A stretch of 56,355 nucleotides of DNA from an uncultured Clostridia bacterium (GTDB lineage Bacteria > Bacillota > Clostridia > Oscillospirales > Acutalibacteraceae). Below are positions 24,118 to 34,129 of this stretch, in pieces. The stretch spans positions 1 through 56,355 of the forward strand of contig CANQUV010000016.1 in NCBI GenBank assembly GCA_947627135.1, given 5' to 3'. The first letter of the stretch is position 1. Every line of letters starts with the position of its first letter. Made by a program: the position numbers and the translations under genes. The notes beneath the pieces were generated by a model. It was not told where the DNA came from. It did no database searches and saw only the letters and a program-made list of their open reading frames with translations.

Positions 24118-26526
24118 TTACAATCTTACGCTATGAGTTATTTTACTGTTATTATCATTAAGTAAAGCTTCCTCATAATTCATATCACTGCATGAAGTTA
24201 TGGATGCAAGTGCAAAATCAAATACTTCTTCAATGTGTTCAACAGGTACAAAATTAATATTCGACTTTATAATATCGTCAAATTCAGAAATATCCCTATA
24301 ATTTTCTTTAGGAATAATAACAGTTTTCACGCCTGTTTTATACGCAGCCATACTTTTTTCTTTTAATCCACCGATAGGTAAAATATTACCTCTTAAGGTT
24401 ATCTCACCTGTCATAGCCACATCTCTTTTAACAGGAACACCTGACAAGGCAGAATAAATCGCTGTTGCCATTGTTATACCGGCAGACGGACCGTCTTTAG
24501 GAACAGCTCCTTCAGGAGCATGAATATGTATATCGAAATTTTTATAGAAATCAGAATTGATCTTTAAAAATTCAGCCTTACTTCTTATACAGCTTACGGC
24601 AGTTTTGGCAGATTCTTTCATTACATCACCCAAAGAGCCTGTAAGCTCAATTTTGCCGGTACCGGGCATAACTGCAACTTCAATAGGAAGTAAAGTACCT
24701 CCGACAGAAGTCCATGCAAGGCCGTTTACAACACCGATTTGATCTTTTTTAGAAAGCTTTTCTTCTGTAAATTTCTTTGGTCCTAAAAATTCTTCAATAT
24801 TTTTAGATGTAACGGTAACTGTATCAAATTCGTTATCTAAATATTTAACTATACATTTTCTAATAACTGAAGCAATAATTCTTTCCAGATTTCTTACGCC
24901 TGCTTCGCTTGTATAGAAATCAATTATAGCATAAATACCTGTCTTAGAAAATTTTATATTTTTAGCGGATATACCGCACTCTTTATACTGTTTGGGAATA
25001 AGGTGTTTTTTTGCAATATTAAATTTTTCTTCCCTTGTATAAGAATCCAGTTCAATTATTTCCATTCTGTCTTTTAAAGGTGCGGGAACTGAAGATAAAT
25101 CATTTGCAGTTGTAATAAAGAACACCTTTGACAGATCAAATGGTACTTCAATATAATGATCACAAAATTTGTTGTTTTGCTCGGAATCTAAAACCTCCAA
25201 TAAAGCAGAAGTCGGATCACCTTTATAATCATTTGAAAGCTTATCGATTTCATCAAGAACGATTACCGGATTTGAGCTTCCTGCCTGAATCAGACCTTTA
25301 ATAATTCTTCCTGGCATTGAACCTAAATAAGTTTTTCTGTGACCTCTTATTTCAGCCTCATCTTTAACTCCGCCTAAAGCAATTCTTGCAGATTTTCTGT
25401 TAATTGCAGAAGCTACTGATTGTGCAATCGAAGTTTTACCTACTCCAGGAGGTCCTGCAAGACAAAGGATTTGTCCCTTTGCATCCGGGTTAAGTTTTTT
25501 AACGGCAAGTTGTTCAATAATTCTTTTTTTAACTCTATCTAAACCAAAATGATTTTTATTAAGAGTTGTCCTTATTTTCGACAAATCAATAAAATCGTCA
25601 GTATAAACATTCCAAGGAAGTTCTAATACAGTGTCAAGATAAGTTCTTATAACGCTTGCTTCCTGTGAACCGTAAGGCATTTTTGAAATTTTTTTGCATT
25701 CTTTTAATAAAGCGGTTTCAGCAACTTCTTCTAAATGCAGTTTTTTTATTTTTTCCGCATAAGATTCAGCTTCATCCAAAGGACTTTCCTCTTCACCCAA
25801 TTCTTCTTCAATAATATTTAACTGTTCACGAAGAAAATAACGTCTTTGATTTTCATCAATATTTACTTTTGCTTTTTCGCATATTTCAGCCTGAATACTT
25901 AAAACTTCAACCTCTTCCGACATAATTTTAAAGAGTTTTTCAAGTCTTTCAGTAACGTTAAAACAATCAAGAATACACTGTTTGATTTGATAATCAAGCA
26001 ATAAATTGTTTGCAATTGTATCGCATAGCTCTCCTCCGTTTTTGCACATAGCTATTTTAAAAATTACATCAGGAGGCATTTTGGGAACTAAATGTATGTA
26101 AGTTTCAAATGTTTCCTTTACAGAACGCATTAACGCCGCTGTGCGTGGAGTAATCGGTTCATCTACAAAATCAGCAATTGTTCTGATTTCAGCAGTTAAA
26201 ATTTTACTCTCATTATCACAAGAAACAACTTCTGCTCTGCAAATACCTTCAACAACAATTCTTGTAATATCATCAGGCTGTTTTAAAACTTGTACAATTT
26301 TTGCCACTACTCCAACTTCATACAAATCTTTAATTTCTGGAACTTTTATAGAGGCGTCTTTTTGTGAAGATATAAATATAAGCTGATTACCTCGCATAGC
26401 GTCTTTAATAGATGCTATTGATTTTTTTCTTACAACATCGAAATTTAGCAGTGTTTTCGGAAAAATAACAAGTCCACGCAAAGGTAAAACAGGTAATTTA
26501 TAAATTGTATTGAATTTTATATCCAT
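24118..26526 (-). CDS. lon: ATP-dependent protease Lon (LonA)
   Basis: 802 residues. N-terminal LON substrate domain (LPVLPLRGLVIFP), AAA+ module with GPPGVGKT Walker A near 355 and VIVLDEIDK Walker B, and C-terminal protease domain with catalytic Ser in KDGPSAG near 680 and a downstream Lys in LKEKSMAA. It degrades misfolded and regulatory proteins. AAGGAT precedes ATG. A 30-bp imperfect palindrome separates it from clpX upstream. Confidence 0.96.
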   Translation of the reverse strand: MDIKFNTIYKLPVLPLRGLVIFPKTLLNFDVVRKKSIASIKDAMRGNQLIFISSQKDASIKVPEIKDLYEVGVVAKIVQVLKQPDDITRIVVEGICRAEVVSCDNESKILTAEIRTIADFVDEPITPRTAALMRSVKETFETYIHLVPKMPPDVIFKIAMCKNGGELCDTIANNLLLDYQIKQCILDCFNVTERLEKLFKIMSEEVEVLSIQAEICEKAKVNIDENQRRYFLREQLNIIEEELGEEESPLDEAESYAEKIKKLHLEEVAETALLKECKKISKMPYGSQEASVIRTYLDTVLELPWNVYTDDFIDLSKIRTTLNKNHFGLDRVKKRIIEQLAVKKLNPDAKGQILCLAGPPGVGKTSIAQSVASAINRKSARIALGGVKDEAEIRGHRKTYLGSMPGRIIKGLIQAGSSNPVIVLDEIDKLSNDYKGDPTSALLEVLDSEQNNKFCDHYIEVPFDLSKVFFITTANDLSSVPAPLKDRMEIIELDSYTREEKFNIAKKHLIPKQYKECGISAKNIKFSKTGIYAIIDFYTSEAGVRNLERIIASVIRKCIVKYLDNEFDTVTVTSKNIEEFLGPKKFTEEKLSKKDQIGVVNGLAWTSVGGTLLPIEVAVMPGTGKIELTGSLGDVMKESAKTAVSCIRSKAEFLKINSDFYKNFDIHIHAPEGAVPKDGPSAGITMATAIYSALSGVPVKRDVAMTGEITLRGNILPIGGLKEKSMAAYKTGVKTVIIPKENYRDISEFDDIIKSNINFVPVEHIEEVFDFALASITSCSDMNYEEALLNDNNSKITHSVRL

Positions 26527-26605
26527 AATTATTTATCCTTAAAATATTAGATTCTAATTTATGATTGAATAAATTTTCTTTTATAATTAGAATTTAGAGT
26601 ATAAT

Positions 26606-26635
26606 AGCTGCATCTTGTTTAAACATGATACAGCT
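26606..26635 (-). promoter_or_regulatory. 30-bp imperfect palindrome between clpX and lon
   Basis: Two 15-bp arms meet at TTTAAA with 13 of 15 positions complementary. It begins 9 bp after the clpX stop. No T-run follows on the minus strand, so terminator or operator function is undecided. It is not a CIRCE (HrcA) or CtsR site. Confidence 0.45.
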
Positions 26636-26643
26636 ACTTAAAA

Positions 26644-27960
26644 TCATATTAGTGATGCAGTATTTTTATCTGAACTCTTTTTCTTTAAACCGATTTTCTT
26701 GGTTAAGTTATCATTTTTTCTGATAATTTCAGGTTCAGCACCATTATTTATTACATCGCCGTTGATAATAATTTTTTTAATTGTAGAATCAGAAGGTGTT
26801 TCAAACATTAAATCGTTGAGGGTTTCTTCCAAAATACCTCTTAATCCTCTTGCCCCCGTATGTTGTTCCTGTGCCTTTTTGGCAATTGCCTCAAGAGCTG
26901 AAATTTCAAATTCAAGCTCAACATTATCTAAAGCAAAAAGTTTTGTATATTGCTTTACTATTGAATTTTTAGGAACAGTCAAGATTTGAACAAGTGAATT
27001 AATATCCAATCCTTTTAATGCTGTTATAACAGGAAGTCTGCCAACAAGTTCAGGAATTATACCGAATTTAACTAAATCATGAGCAATTACATCTGACATC
27101 CAATTTGTTTCATCAAGTTTTTGTTTTTCCTGAACATCAGCTTCAAATCCTAAAATAGATTTACCTTTACGTTTTTCTACAATTTTCTCCAATCCGTCAA
27201 AAGCACCGCCACAGATAAACAAAATATTTTTAGTATCGATCTGTAAAAACTCCTGTTGAGGATGTTTTCTTCCTCCCTGTGGAGGTACATTTGCTACTGT
27301 TCCTTCAACAATTTTAAGAAGTGCCTGCTGCACTCCCTCACCGCTTACATCACGGGTAATAGAAGGATTTTCTGACTTTCTTGAAATTTTATCAATCTCA
27401 TCAATGTAAATAATGCCTTTTTCTGCTTTTTTAATATCAAAATCTGCATTTTGTATAAGTTTAAGCAAAATATTTTCAACATCTTCTCCAACATAACCTG
27501 CCTCAGTTAATGTTGTAGCGTCAGCAATAGCAAAAGGTACATCAAGAGCTTTAGCTAAAGTCTGTGCCAAAAGAGTTTTTCCAACTCCTGTCGGACCCAG
27601 CAAAAGTACATTACTTTTTGCAAAATCAACATCGTTATCATCATTAAAAACTCGTTTATAATGGTTATAAACTGCAACGCTTAATGTTTTTTTAGCCTCA
27701 TCCTGTCCGACCACATATTCATCTAAAATAGCTTTTATTTCTTTAGGTTTTAATAGTGACGATACATCATTTATGGCTTCATCTTTTTCTGAATAATTAA
27801 GTCCTTCAAAACCATCAGACTCATCAAGAATATTCATACAAAGCTCAACACAACGGTCGCAAATATAACCGTTTTGCCCTGCAATAAGTCTACCTACAAG
27901 CTCTTGAGGTTTTCCGCAGAAAGAACAATATAAATTATTATCCTTGCTTTTATTAGGCAT
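26644..27960 (-). CDS. clpX: ClpX, ATPase subunit of ClpXP protease
   Basis: 438 residues. N-terminal zinc-binding domain (CSFCGKPQ and CDRCVELC), AAA+ Walker [10 protein letters not shown], Walker [33 protein letters not shown] sensor region, and the IGF-type loop LGFEADV that docks to ClpP. It unfolds substrates and feeds ClpP, encoded 16 bp upstream. Confidence 0.96.
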   Translation of the reverse strand: MPNKSKDNNLYCSFCGKPQELVGRLIAGQNGYICDRCVELCMNILDESDGFEGLNYSEKDEAINDVSSLLKPKEIKAILDEYVVGQDEAKKTLSVAVYNHYKRVFNDDNDVDFAKSNVLLLGPTGVGKTLLAQTLAKALDVPFAIADATTLTEAGYVGEDVENILLKLIQNADFDIKKAEKGIIYIDEIDKISRKSENPSITRDVSGEGVQQALLKIVEGTVANVPPQGGRKHPQQEFLQIDTKNILFICGGAFDGLEKIVEKRKGKSILGFEADVQEKQKLDETNWMSDVIAHDLVKFGIIPELVGRLPVITALKGLDINSLVQILTVPKNSIVKQYTKLFALDNVELEFEISALEAIAKKAQEQHTGARGLRGILEETLNDLMFETPSDSTIKKIIINGDVINNGAEPEIIRKNDNLTKKIGLKKKSSDKNTASLI

Positions 27961-27976
27961 ATATTATACCTCTCTC

Positions 27977-28558
27977 TTATCTTTTATCTATTACTTTATC
28001 AATAAGACCGTATTCCAATGCCTGTTGTGCAGTCATAAAGTTATCTCTGTTTGTATCTCTTGCGATAACATCAATTGGCTGACCGGTATTGGCGGCAAGA
28101 ATCTCATTAAGTCGCTGTTTTGTGTTTAAAATATGTCTTGTATGAATTTCCATATCAGTTGCCTGTCCTTGTGCTCCTCCACTTGGCTGGTGAATCATAA
28201 TATCACTGTTAGGCAAAGCATATCTTTTTCCTTTTGTGCCTGCTGCAAGTAAAAATGCTCCCATACTTGCTGCCATACCCATACAAATTGTTGATACATC
28301 ACACTTAATGTAATTCATTGTATCAAAAATTGCAAAACCGTCAGTAACTGAACCACCGGGACTGTTAATATATAAACTGATATCTTTAGTTGGATCTTGA
28401 CCTTCAAGGTATAACAGTTGTGCAACTACTACGCTTGCGCTTGCATTATTTACTTCCTCATTAAGCATAATGATTCTGTCCTCTAAAAGTCTGGAATAAA
28501 TATCATAAGAGCGTTCACCTCGATTGGTTTGCTCTACAACATAAGGTACTAATGCCAT
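27977..28558 (-). CDS. clpP: ClpP protease subunit
   Basis: 193 residues with catalytic Ser in [11 protein letters not shown], His in [13 protein letters not shown] and Asp in TNRDNFM. It forms the tetradecameric serine-protease barrel with ClpX. It lies 53 bp after tig, in the standard tig-clpP-clpX order. Confidence 0.96.
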   Translation of the reverse strand: MALVPYVVEQTNRGERSYDIYSRLLEDRIIMLNEEVNNASASVVVAQLLYLEGQDPTKDISLYINSPGGSVTDGFAIFDTMNYIKCDVSTICMGMAASMGAFLLAAGTKGKRYALPNSDIMIHQPSGGAQGQATDMEIHTRHILNTKQRLNEILAANTGQPIDVIARDTNRDNFMTAQQALEYGLIDKVIDKR

Positions 28559-28611
28559 ATAATCATATCCTTTCTAATTAATCATCGGCAAAAATTTAAA
28601 AGATATACAAA

Positions 28612-29892
28612 TTATTTTGTTTTTGCGTTATCTCTAACAAACTTCATAGCTTTATCAACTTTAATATCTTCTGCCAGTCCATCTGATGAAATAGCATCCT
28701 TTACTTTTTCAACATCCATTTTATATGCTTCTGCAAGTCTGCTATACTCATCTTCAATATCTTTTTCTTCTGCTTCCAAATTTTCATTTTTAGCAATTGC
28801 CTGAAGAGCAAGTCTTAATTTAACTCTCTTTTCAGCTTCCGGCCTATACATTTTTGAAACACTGTCAGCGTCCATACCTGTATATTTTAAATATGTATTT
28901 AAATCCATACCTTGTGAGCGTAAACGCATTTCAAATTCTTTAAGCATATCATTTACCTGATTGTCATACATAGCTTCCGGAATTTCGCCTTTGGTATTTT
29001 CAATGATTTTATCTATAAGCTGATTGTCCAAATCTCTGTCTGCTTCATTTTCAAGACGAGTTTTGATTTGCTCTGAAAGCTCTTCTTTATATTCTTCAAG
29101 AGTTTCTTTTTCGCTGACATCTTTAACAAATTCATCATCAACTTCAGGAAGCTCTTTTACTTTGATTTCATGAAGCTTAATCTTAAATTCAGCGTCTTTT
29201 CCTTTAAGATCCTCTGCCTGATAATCTTCAGGGAAAGTTACATTAATTGAAAATTCTTCATCTGTTTTATGACCGATAATTTGCTCTTCAAAACCGGGAA
29301 TAAACTGACCGTCACCTAATTTAAGGTTGTAATTCTCTGCTTTTCCTCCTTCAAAGGCTACTCCGTCTACAAAACCTTCAAAGTCAATAACTGCTATATC
29401 GCCGTTTTCTGCTGCTCTGTCCTCAACAGTTATCATTCTGCTGTTTCTGTCTCTTACTTTTTCAATTTCTTCATTAATTAATTCATCTGTTACTTCAGTA
29501 GATTTCTTTTCTACTTCTATACCATTGTAATCAGTTACTTCAACTTCAGGCTCAACTATAACAGAAGCCTTGAATGTAAAACCGTCATCACCTGCTTCAA
29601 CAGTTTCTAATTTGTCAACAGCAACGATTTTAATTTCTGCTTCCTTTGAAGCGTCTGCTAGTGCTTCAGGATAACATTCCTGCATAGCATCATCATAAAA
29701 TACTTCTTTTCCGTACATTCTTTCGACAACTTGTTTTGGTGCTTTACCTTTTCTAAATCCGGGGATATTGATGTTTTTTACTTGCTTTTTATAAACTTTA
29801 TTTACAGCGTTTTTAAAAACATCGCCGTCAACAGCTACTTCCAACTCAAACTTATTAGCCTCTTCTAACTTTTTTGATGATTTTAAACTCAT
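28612..29892 (-). CDS. tig: Trigger factor
   Basis: 426 residues. The ribosome-docking signature GFRKGKAPK is in the N-terminal domain, followed by an FKBP-type prolyl isomerase domain (GDIAVIDFEGFVDG, KLGDGQFIPGFEEQIIG) and a long helical C-terminal chaperone domain. It binds nascent chains at the exit tunnel. ATG follows GGAGG, and a strong promoter precedes it. Confidence 0.96.
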   Translation of the reverse strand: MSLKSSKKLEEANKFELEVAVDGDVFKNAVNKVYKKQVKNINIPGFRKGKAPKQVVERMYGKEVFYDDAMQECYPEALADASKEAEIKIVAVDKLETVEAGDDGFTFKASVIVEPEVEVTDYNGIEVEKKSTEVTDELINEEIEKVRDRNSRMITVEDRAAENGDIAVIDFEGFVDGVAFEGGKAENYNLKLGDGQFIPGFEEQIIGHKTDEEFSINVTFPEDYQAEDLKGKDAEFKIKLHEIKVKELPEVDDEFVKDVSEKETLEEYKEELSEQIKTRLENEADRDLDNQLIDKIIENTKGEIPEAMYDNQVNDMLKEFEMRLRSQGMDLNTYLKYTGMDADSVSKMYRPEAEKRVKLRLALQAIAKNENLEAEEKDIEDEYSRLAEAYKMDVEKVKDAISSDGLAEDIKVDKAMKFVRDNAKTK

Positions 29893-29923
29893 TTAACTTT
29901 CCTCCATAAATAGAAATCAATAA

Positions 29924-29952
29924 ATTATATCATAAATAATACTTTTTGGCAA
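29924..29952 (-). promoter_or_regulatory. tig-clpP-clpX promoter
   Basis: Minus strand TTGCCA (29947-29952), 17-nt spacer, TATAAT (29924-29929) with TGA extension, 32 nt before tig. Confidence 0.7.
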
Positions 29953-29965
29953 TAGATAAACAATA

Positions 29966-30655
29966 TTATCTCACAAGATATGGTATAAAACCTAGTTTAT
30001 CACAAGATACTAAATGGAAGTTTATACCCTTATAAATTCCTTCAACAAAATTTTTGGCATTTTTAATACCGTGAATATGACCGTAACAACAATTTTTAAT
30101 ATTATATTCAATCAACATATTAATTATTTCTGAACATTCCTGATTTCCGTAAACAGGAGGATAATGTAAAAAAACTGTTGGAATACCGCCAAGTTTAGCT
30201 GCACTGTCCAGCGAGGTTTTTAGTCTGCCCAACTCTCTGTTGAGTATCTTTATATCTTCATTACTTTCAGATTCAATAAACCAACCTCTTGTACCACAGA
30301 CTGAAATGTTATCAACAAGATAGGAATTATTAAATAAAACAGATATAGTATTAAAATTATTTTTTTTTAAATATTTATCTATTTTACTTTTAGTTGTCCA
30401 CCAATAGTCATGATTTCCTTTTACAAAAATTTTTTTTCCGGGCAAATTATTAATAAACTCAAAATCTTTGTAACATTCATCAAGTTTCATAGCCCAGGAT
30501 ATATCTCCCGGAATCACAACGGTATCATTAGTTGTAACGATCTTTTTCCAGTTGGTTTCAAGTCGCTGAACATATTTATCCCAACCTGAAAAAACATCCA
30601 TTGGCTTATCTGTACCTAAAGATAAATGCAAATCTGCTATTGCGAATAATGCCAT
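29966..30655 (-). CDS. Metallophosphoesterase
   Basis: 229 residues of the calcineurin-like fold: metal-binding motifs ADLHLS (D-x-H), PGDISW (GD), KGNHDYWW (GNHD), and CYGHIHG (GH-x-H) are all present. Substrate unknown. Its ATG overlaps the thrC stop (TAATG), so translation is coupled to thrC, though no shared pathway is evident. Confidence 0.88.
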   Translation of the reverse strand: MALFAIADLHLSLGTDKPMDVFSGWDKYVQRLETNWKKIVTTNDTVVIPGDISWAMKLDECYKDFEFINNLPGKKIFVKGNHDYWWTTKSKIDKYLKKNNFNTISVLFNNSYLVDNISVCGTRGWFIESESNEDIKILNRELGRLKTSLDSAAKLGGIPTVFLHYPPVYGNQECSEIINMLIEYNIKNCCYGHIHGIKNAKNFVEGIYKGINFHLVSCDKLGFIPYLVR

Positions 30656-32163
30656 TATTTGATCTCCAAAGCATTTAATACATAATCTTGCATTGAATCA
30701 ACTTCTGTGGTGTCATTAAATCTTACTTTTTTATCTTTTAATGATGCCAACGGAATTGGAACTTTCGCATTTGTGATTTTATTTAACATATCTACCATTT
30801 CAAATTCGGTTTCCGGTAATTTAATATCAGGTTTTACTGCCTGCAAAACTGCCTTTGAAAATTTATACGGACTAGCAGTAGATACGATAATTACAGGTGT
30901 TTTATCATTTGTTTCTGCAACATACTGGTCATAAACATTAACTGCAACGGCAGTATGTGTATCACAGAGATAGCCTTCCTGTTCAAACATATTTTTTATA
31001 GTTTGCTTTGTGTTATCGTCATCACAGAAACCGCCAAAAAACAGATTTTTTATTGTCTTTTTAACTTTGTCGGTTACTTCATAAGAACTTTCCGTCTTTA
31101 GTTTGGTCATCCAGTCTTTAGTAACAACATCGTTATTTCCCGATAATTTATAAAGCAATCTTTCCAGATTACTTGAAACAAGAATATCCATTGAAGGAGA
31201 AATTGTTGTAAAAAATTCTCTGTTTTTATTATATACACCTGTACTTATAAAATCTGTAAGCACATTATTTGAGTTTGACGCACAAATAAATTTATTAATT
31301 GGAAGTCCCATACAGCTTGCATAATAAGCGGCAAGAATATTACCGAAGTTACCTGTTGGAACAACTACATTAATTTTATCGCCTAAAGCAATTTTTCCTG
31401 AATTTACCATATCACAATAAGCTGAAATATAATATACTACCTGTGGTAAAAGTCTTCCCCAGTTTATTGAGTTTGCAGAACTAAACAACATATTGTTATC
31501 TGCAAGTTTAGAAGAAATTTCAGGTGTCGTAAATATTTTTTTTACTCCTGTTTGAGCGTCGTCAAAGTTACCCTTGATTGCACAAACGTTCACATTATTG
31601 CCTGCCTGCGTCGTCATCTGATGTTTTTGCATCGGGCTGACGCCGTCAACAGGATAAAATACTATAATTTTAGTGTGATCAACATCTTTGAAACCTTCAA
31701 GTGCAGCTTTACCCGTATCTCCTGATGTTGCAACAAGGATTACTGCATCTTTACCGTCATAAGTCTTCTTGAGTGACTTGGTTAGAAGATGAGGTAAAAT
31801 CTGCAAAGCCATATCCTTAAATGCACATGTTGGTCCATGCCATAATTCAAGAATATTAACATCATTTCCGTTATATTTCTTGGAAACAATAGGTGTGGGA
31901 TTTTTGCTTTCAAATTTTTCTTCAGTATAAGCTTTATCCACACAATCGGCAATCTCTTCTGCTGTAAAGTCCGTTAGATAATCCGCAAATACTTTCTTTG
32001 CTCTTCCCTGATAATCTAGCGGTAAAAGTTCTTTAAAAGTGTCAAGAGAATACTGCGGAAACTCCTGTGGTACAAAAAGACCGCCGTCCGGTGATATTCC
32101 ACGTGCAATTGCCTGTGCAGATGATACAACTTCATTTGCGTTTTCAGTACTGTTGTATAGCAT
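30655..32163 (-). CDS. thrC: Threonine synthase
   Basis: 502 residues, the long form found in many Clostridia and Proteobacteria. The opening YNSTENANEVVSSAQAIARGISPDGGLFVP is typical. PLP Lys116 is in CAFKDMALQ, and phosphate-binding ATSGDTGKAAL follows. It converts O-phosphohomoserine to threonine. It is first in a two-gene unit with a promoter lying across the 3' end of the upstream M19 peptidase gene. Confidence 0.95.
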   Translation of the reverse strand: MLYNSTENANEVVSSAQAIARGISPDGGLFVPQEFPQYSLDTFKELLPLDYQGRAKKVFADYLTDFTAEEIADCVDKAYTEEKFESKNPTPIVSKKYNGNDVNILELWHGPTCAFKDMALQILPHLLTKSLKKTYDGKDAVILVATSGDTGKAALEGFKDVDHTKIIVFYPVDGVSPMQKHQMTTQAGNNVNVCAIKGNFDDAQTGVKKIFTTPEISSKLADNNMLFSSANSINWGRLLPQVVYYISAYCDMVNSGKIALGDKINVVVPTGNFGNILAAYYASCMGLPINKFICASNSNNVLTDFISTGVYNKNREFFTTISPSMDILVSSNLERLLYKLSGNNDVVTKDWMTKLKTESSYEVTDKVKKTIKNLFFGGFCDDDNTKQTIKNMFEQEGYLCDTHTAVAVNVYDQYVAETNDKTPVIIVSTASPYKFSKAVLQAVKPDIKLPETEFEMVDMLNKITNAKVPIPLASLKDKKVRFNDTTEVDSMQDYVLNALEIK

Positions 32164-32198
32164 AAAATCTTCCTTTCAAAGATATTCAATAATAAGTT

Positions 32199-32238
32199 AT
32201 TTTACAACATAATTTATAAATTGTCAAAGTTTTGACAA
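32199..32238 (-). promoter_or_regulatory. thrC promoter with palindrome at the -35
   Basis: Minus strand TTGACA (32222-32227), 17-nt spacer, TAAAAT (32199-32204). The -35 lies in the palindrome TTGTCAAAGTTTTGACAA (32221-32238), which overlaps the last codons of the upstream gene. Confidence 0.65.
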
Positions 32239-33146
32239 AAATTATAAGCATTAAGGAAAAACAACTTATTAAGCAGCGTTTCACTATAATTTTCTTTTAA
32301 AAAAAGTTCATAAATTTTCTCTGTTGATTTTATATCATTTATGTCATTTGCTAAATCACAACCGTCAAAATCAGAACCTATCGCAACCGTGTTTTCTCCT
32401 CCTAAAGATAAAAAATGCTCTGTATGTTTTAATATATCGTACATACAGGCTTTATCTTCATTATCATTTAAAAAACACTTGTAAAAATTAATTCCTACAA
32501 TACCTCTTCTGTCTTTAATAATAGAAAACTGTTCATTAGTCAGATTTCTTTTATGTTTTGTTACAGAATAGGAATTTGAATGAGTTGCTATAAAAGGTTT
32601 TTCAGAAATAGAAGCAACATCAAAAAAAGTTTTTATACTTGCATGAGATACATCAATGACTATACCGTTTTCTTCAAGTTTTTGTACGGCTTTAAAACCA
32701 AAATCAGTAAGACCTGTTTTTTTTTCGGTTAATGCACCAGTTCCAATTTCATTGTCACCGTTCCATGTTAAGGTCATCATATTTACATTATATTTTTTCA
32801 ATTTTTCTATATTTTCTAACTTTCCGTGAAGAAGTTTTCCGTTTTCAACAGTTAAAAAGCAACACTTATTGTTGTTTTTTAATGAATTTGTAATTTGGTT
32901 AAAATTTTTAAGGAACTTAATTTTATATTTTTTGCAATTGCTTTTAAGTATTTTGTATCCGTTATCAAAAAGAAAATTTGCATACTCGTCTGTAACATCG
33001 TCAGGAATCCATACTGCAAAACATTGTATCCATTTATCTAAAAAATCTGTTTTATCTATGGATATATGACAATCATCAGAGTTTAAATCTTTATTTTCGG
33101 TTACTGCTTTATACAAAGTATCACAATGCAAATCAAAAAGCTGCAT
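32214..33146 (-). CDS. Membrane-dipeptidase-like peptidase M19
   Basis: 310 residues from ATG at 33146, set by AGGAGG six nt upstream; longer starts would place that site in the coding region. The binuclear zinc site begins with DLHCDTL (H-x-D). LTWNGDNEIGTG, VIDVSHAS, FIATHSNS and IGSDFDGCD are family motifs of renal-dipeptidase-like enzymes, which cleave dipeptides. It has no signal peptide, so it should be cytoplasmic. It overlaps the yraN gene end by 14 bp. Confidence 0.9.
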   Translation of the reverse strand: MQLFDLHCDTLYKAVTENKDLNSDDCHISIDKTDFLDKWIQCFAVWIPDDVTDEYANFLFDNGYKILKSNCKKYKIKFLKNFNQITNSLKNNNKCCFLTVENGKLLHGKLENIEKLKKYNVNMMTLTWNGDNEIGTGALTEKKTGLTDFGFKAVQKLEENGIVIDVSHASIKTFFDVASISEKPFIATHSNSYSVTKHKRNLTNEQFSIIKDRRGIVGINFYKCFLNDNEDKACMYDILKHTEHFLSLGGENTVAIGSDFDGCDLANDINDIKSTEKIYELFLKENYSETLLNKLFFLNAYNFCQNFDNL

Positions 33147-33516
33147 AATCATCCTCCTGAATGAAAGCATTTTCAATATAGTTGATTTTATAGCTTTTAT
33201 TTTTCAAAATGTAAACTTCTGATACATCAAATCTTGGCTGTAATTCACAGGGAAATTTCATTAAATAGATTAACGCTGTTTTGATAATTTTTTTCTGCTT
33301 TATTTTAGTGACTGCTTCTGATGGAAATCCAAAAGAATTTTCTCCTCTTGTTTTGACCTCAACAAAAATAATGTTACTTGTATTTGCTGCAATTATATCT
33401 ATTTCACCAAGTTTACAGCGAAAATTTTTCTCTAAAATTCTATATTTTTTCTTGATCAGATATTTTTCGGTAATCTTTTCTCCAAAATCACCAGTTATTT
33501 TATTGTTTCTATTCAT
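33133..33516 (-). CDS. YraN family (UPF0102) endonuclease-fold protein
   Basis: 127 residues. The family motif GDFGEKITEKYLIKKKYRILEKNFR is followed by GEIDIIAA and FVEVKTR, a PD-(D/E)XK nuclease-like core (D...ExK). No function is firmly established. It sits next to rnhB as in many bacteria. Confidence 0.9.
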   Translation of the reverse strand: MNRNNKITGDFGEKITEKYLIKKKYRILEKNFRCKLGEIDIIAANTSNIIFVEVKTRGENSFGFPSEAVTKIKQKKIIKTALIYLMKFPCELQPRFDVSEVYILKNKSYKINYIENAFIQEDDYAAF

Positions 33517-33518
33517 AA

Positions 33519-34127
33519 TTATTTGCTTAAAATTTTAGTAAGAAAGCTCATTCTGTGAATTTCACAGGGACCGAATTCTTTTATTTTTTCTATATGTAAT
33601 TTAGTTCCGTAGCCTTTATGTTTGTCAAACATATATTCAGGATATTTTTGGGCGTATTCATAGCATAATCTGTCTCTTGAAACTTTTGCAAGAATTGATG
33701 CAGCAGCTATTGACATGGAATTTGCATCACCTTTTATAATGCTTTCACTGGGAATTTTTAAATTCGGTGTTTTATTGCCGTCAATAATTGCGTAATCCGC
33801 CTTGACTTTTAACCCCTCTACTGCTCTTTTCATAGCTAGCATTGTAGCGTTTAAAATGTTTAATTCTTCTATTTCTTCAACGGTGGAAAAAGCAATACTA
33901 AAAGCAATTGATTCTTTTTTTATTATATCAAAAAGTAATTCTCTCTTTTTTTCGGAAAGTTTTTTTGAATCGTTTACCCCTTCAATCAGCTTGTTTTCAT
34001 CTAAAATTACTGCCGCCGCACAAACAGGTCCTGCAAGCGGTCCTCTGCCTGCTTCATCAACTCCGCAAATATATTTGTACCCTTTTGCTAAAAGTTCATT
34101 TTCATATTTTAACCAATCTTTTTCCAT
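33519..34127 (-). CDS. rnhB: Ribonuclease HII
   Basis: 202 residues. Catalytic acids in [14 protein letters not shown], then [10 protein letters not shown] and [17 protein letters not shown] and HRMSF close the protein. It removes ribonucleotides from DNA. Two bp separate it from each neighbour (yraN and ylqF), a tight operon. Confidence 0.96.
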   Translation of the reverse strand: MEKDWLKYENELLAKGYKYICGVDEAGRGPLAGPVCAAAVILDENKLIEGVNDSKKLSEKKRELLFDIIKKESIAFSIAFSTVEEIEELNILNATMLAMKRAVEGLKVKADYAIIDGNKTPNLKIPSESIIKGDANSMSIAAASILAKVSRDRLCYEYAQKYPEYMFDKHKGYGTKLHIEKIKEFGPCEIHRMSFLTKILSK

Positions 34128-34129
34128 TT

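Noticed and set aside
26527..26643. CIRCE or CtsR heat-shock operator near lon/clpX
   Set aside because: No TTAGCACTC-N9-GAGTGCTAA or GGTCAAA repeat was found; only unrelated palindromes.
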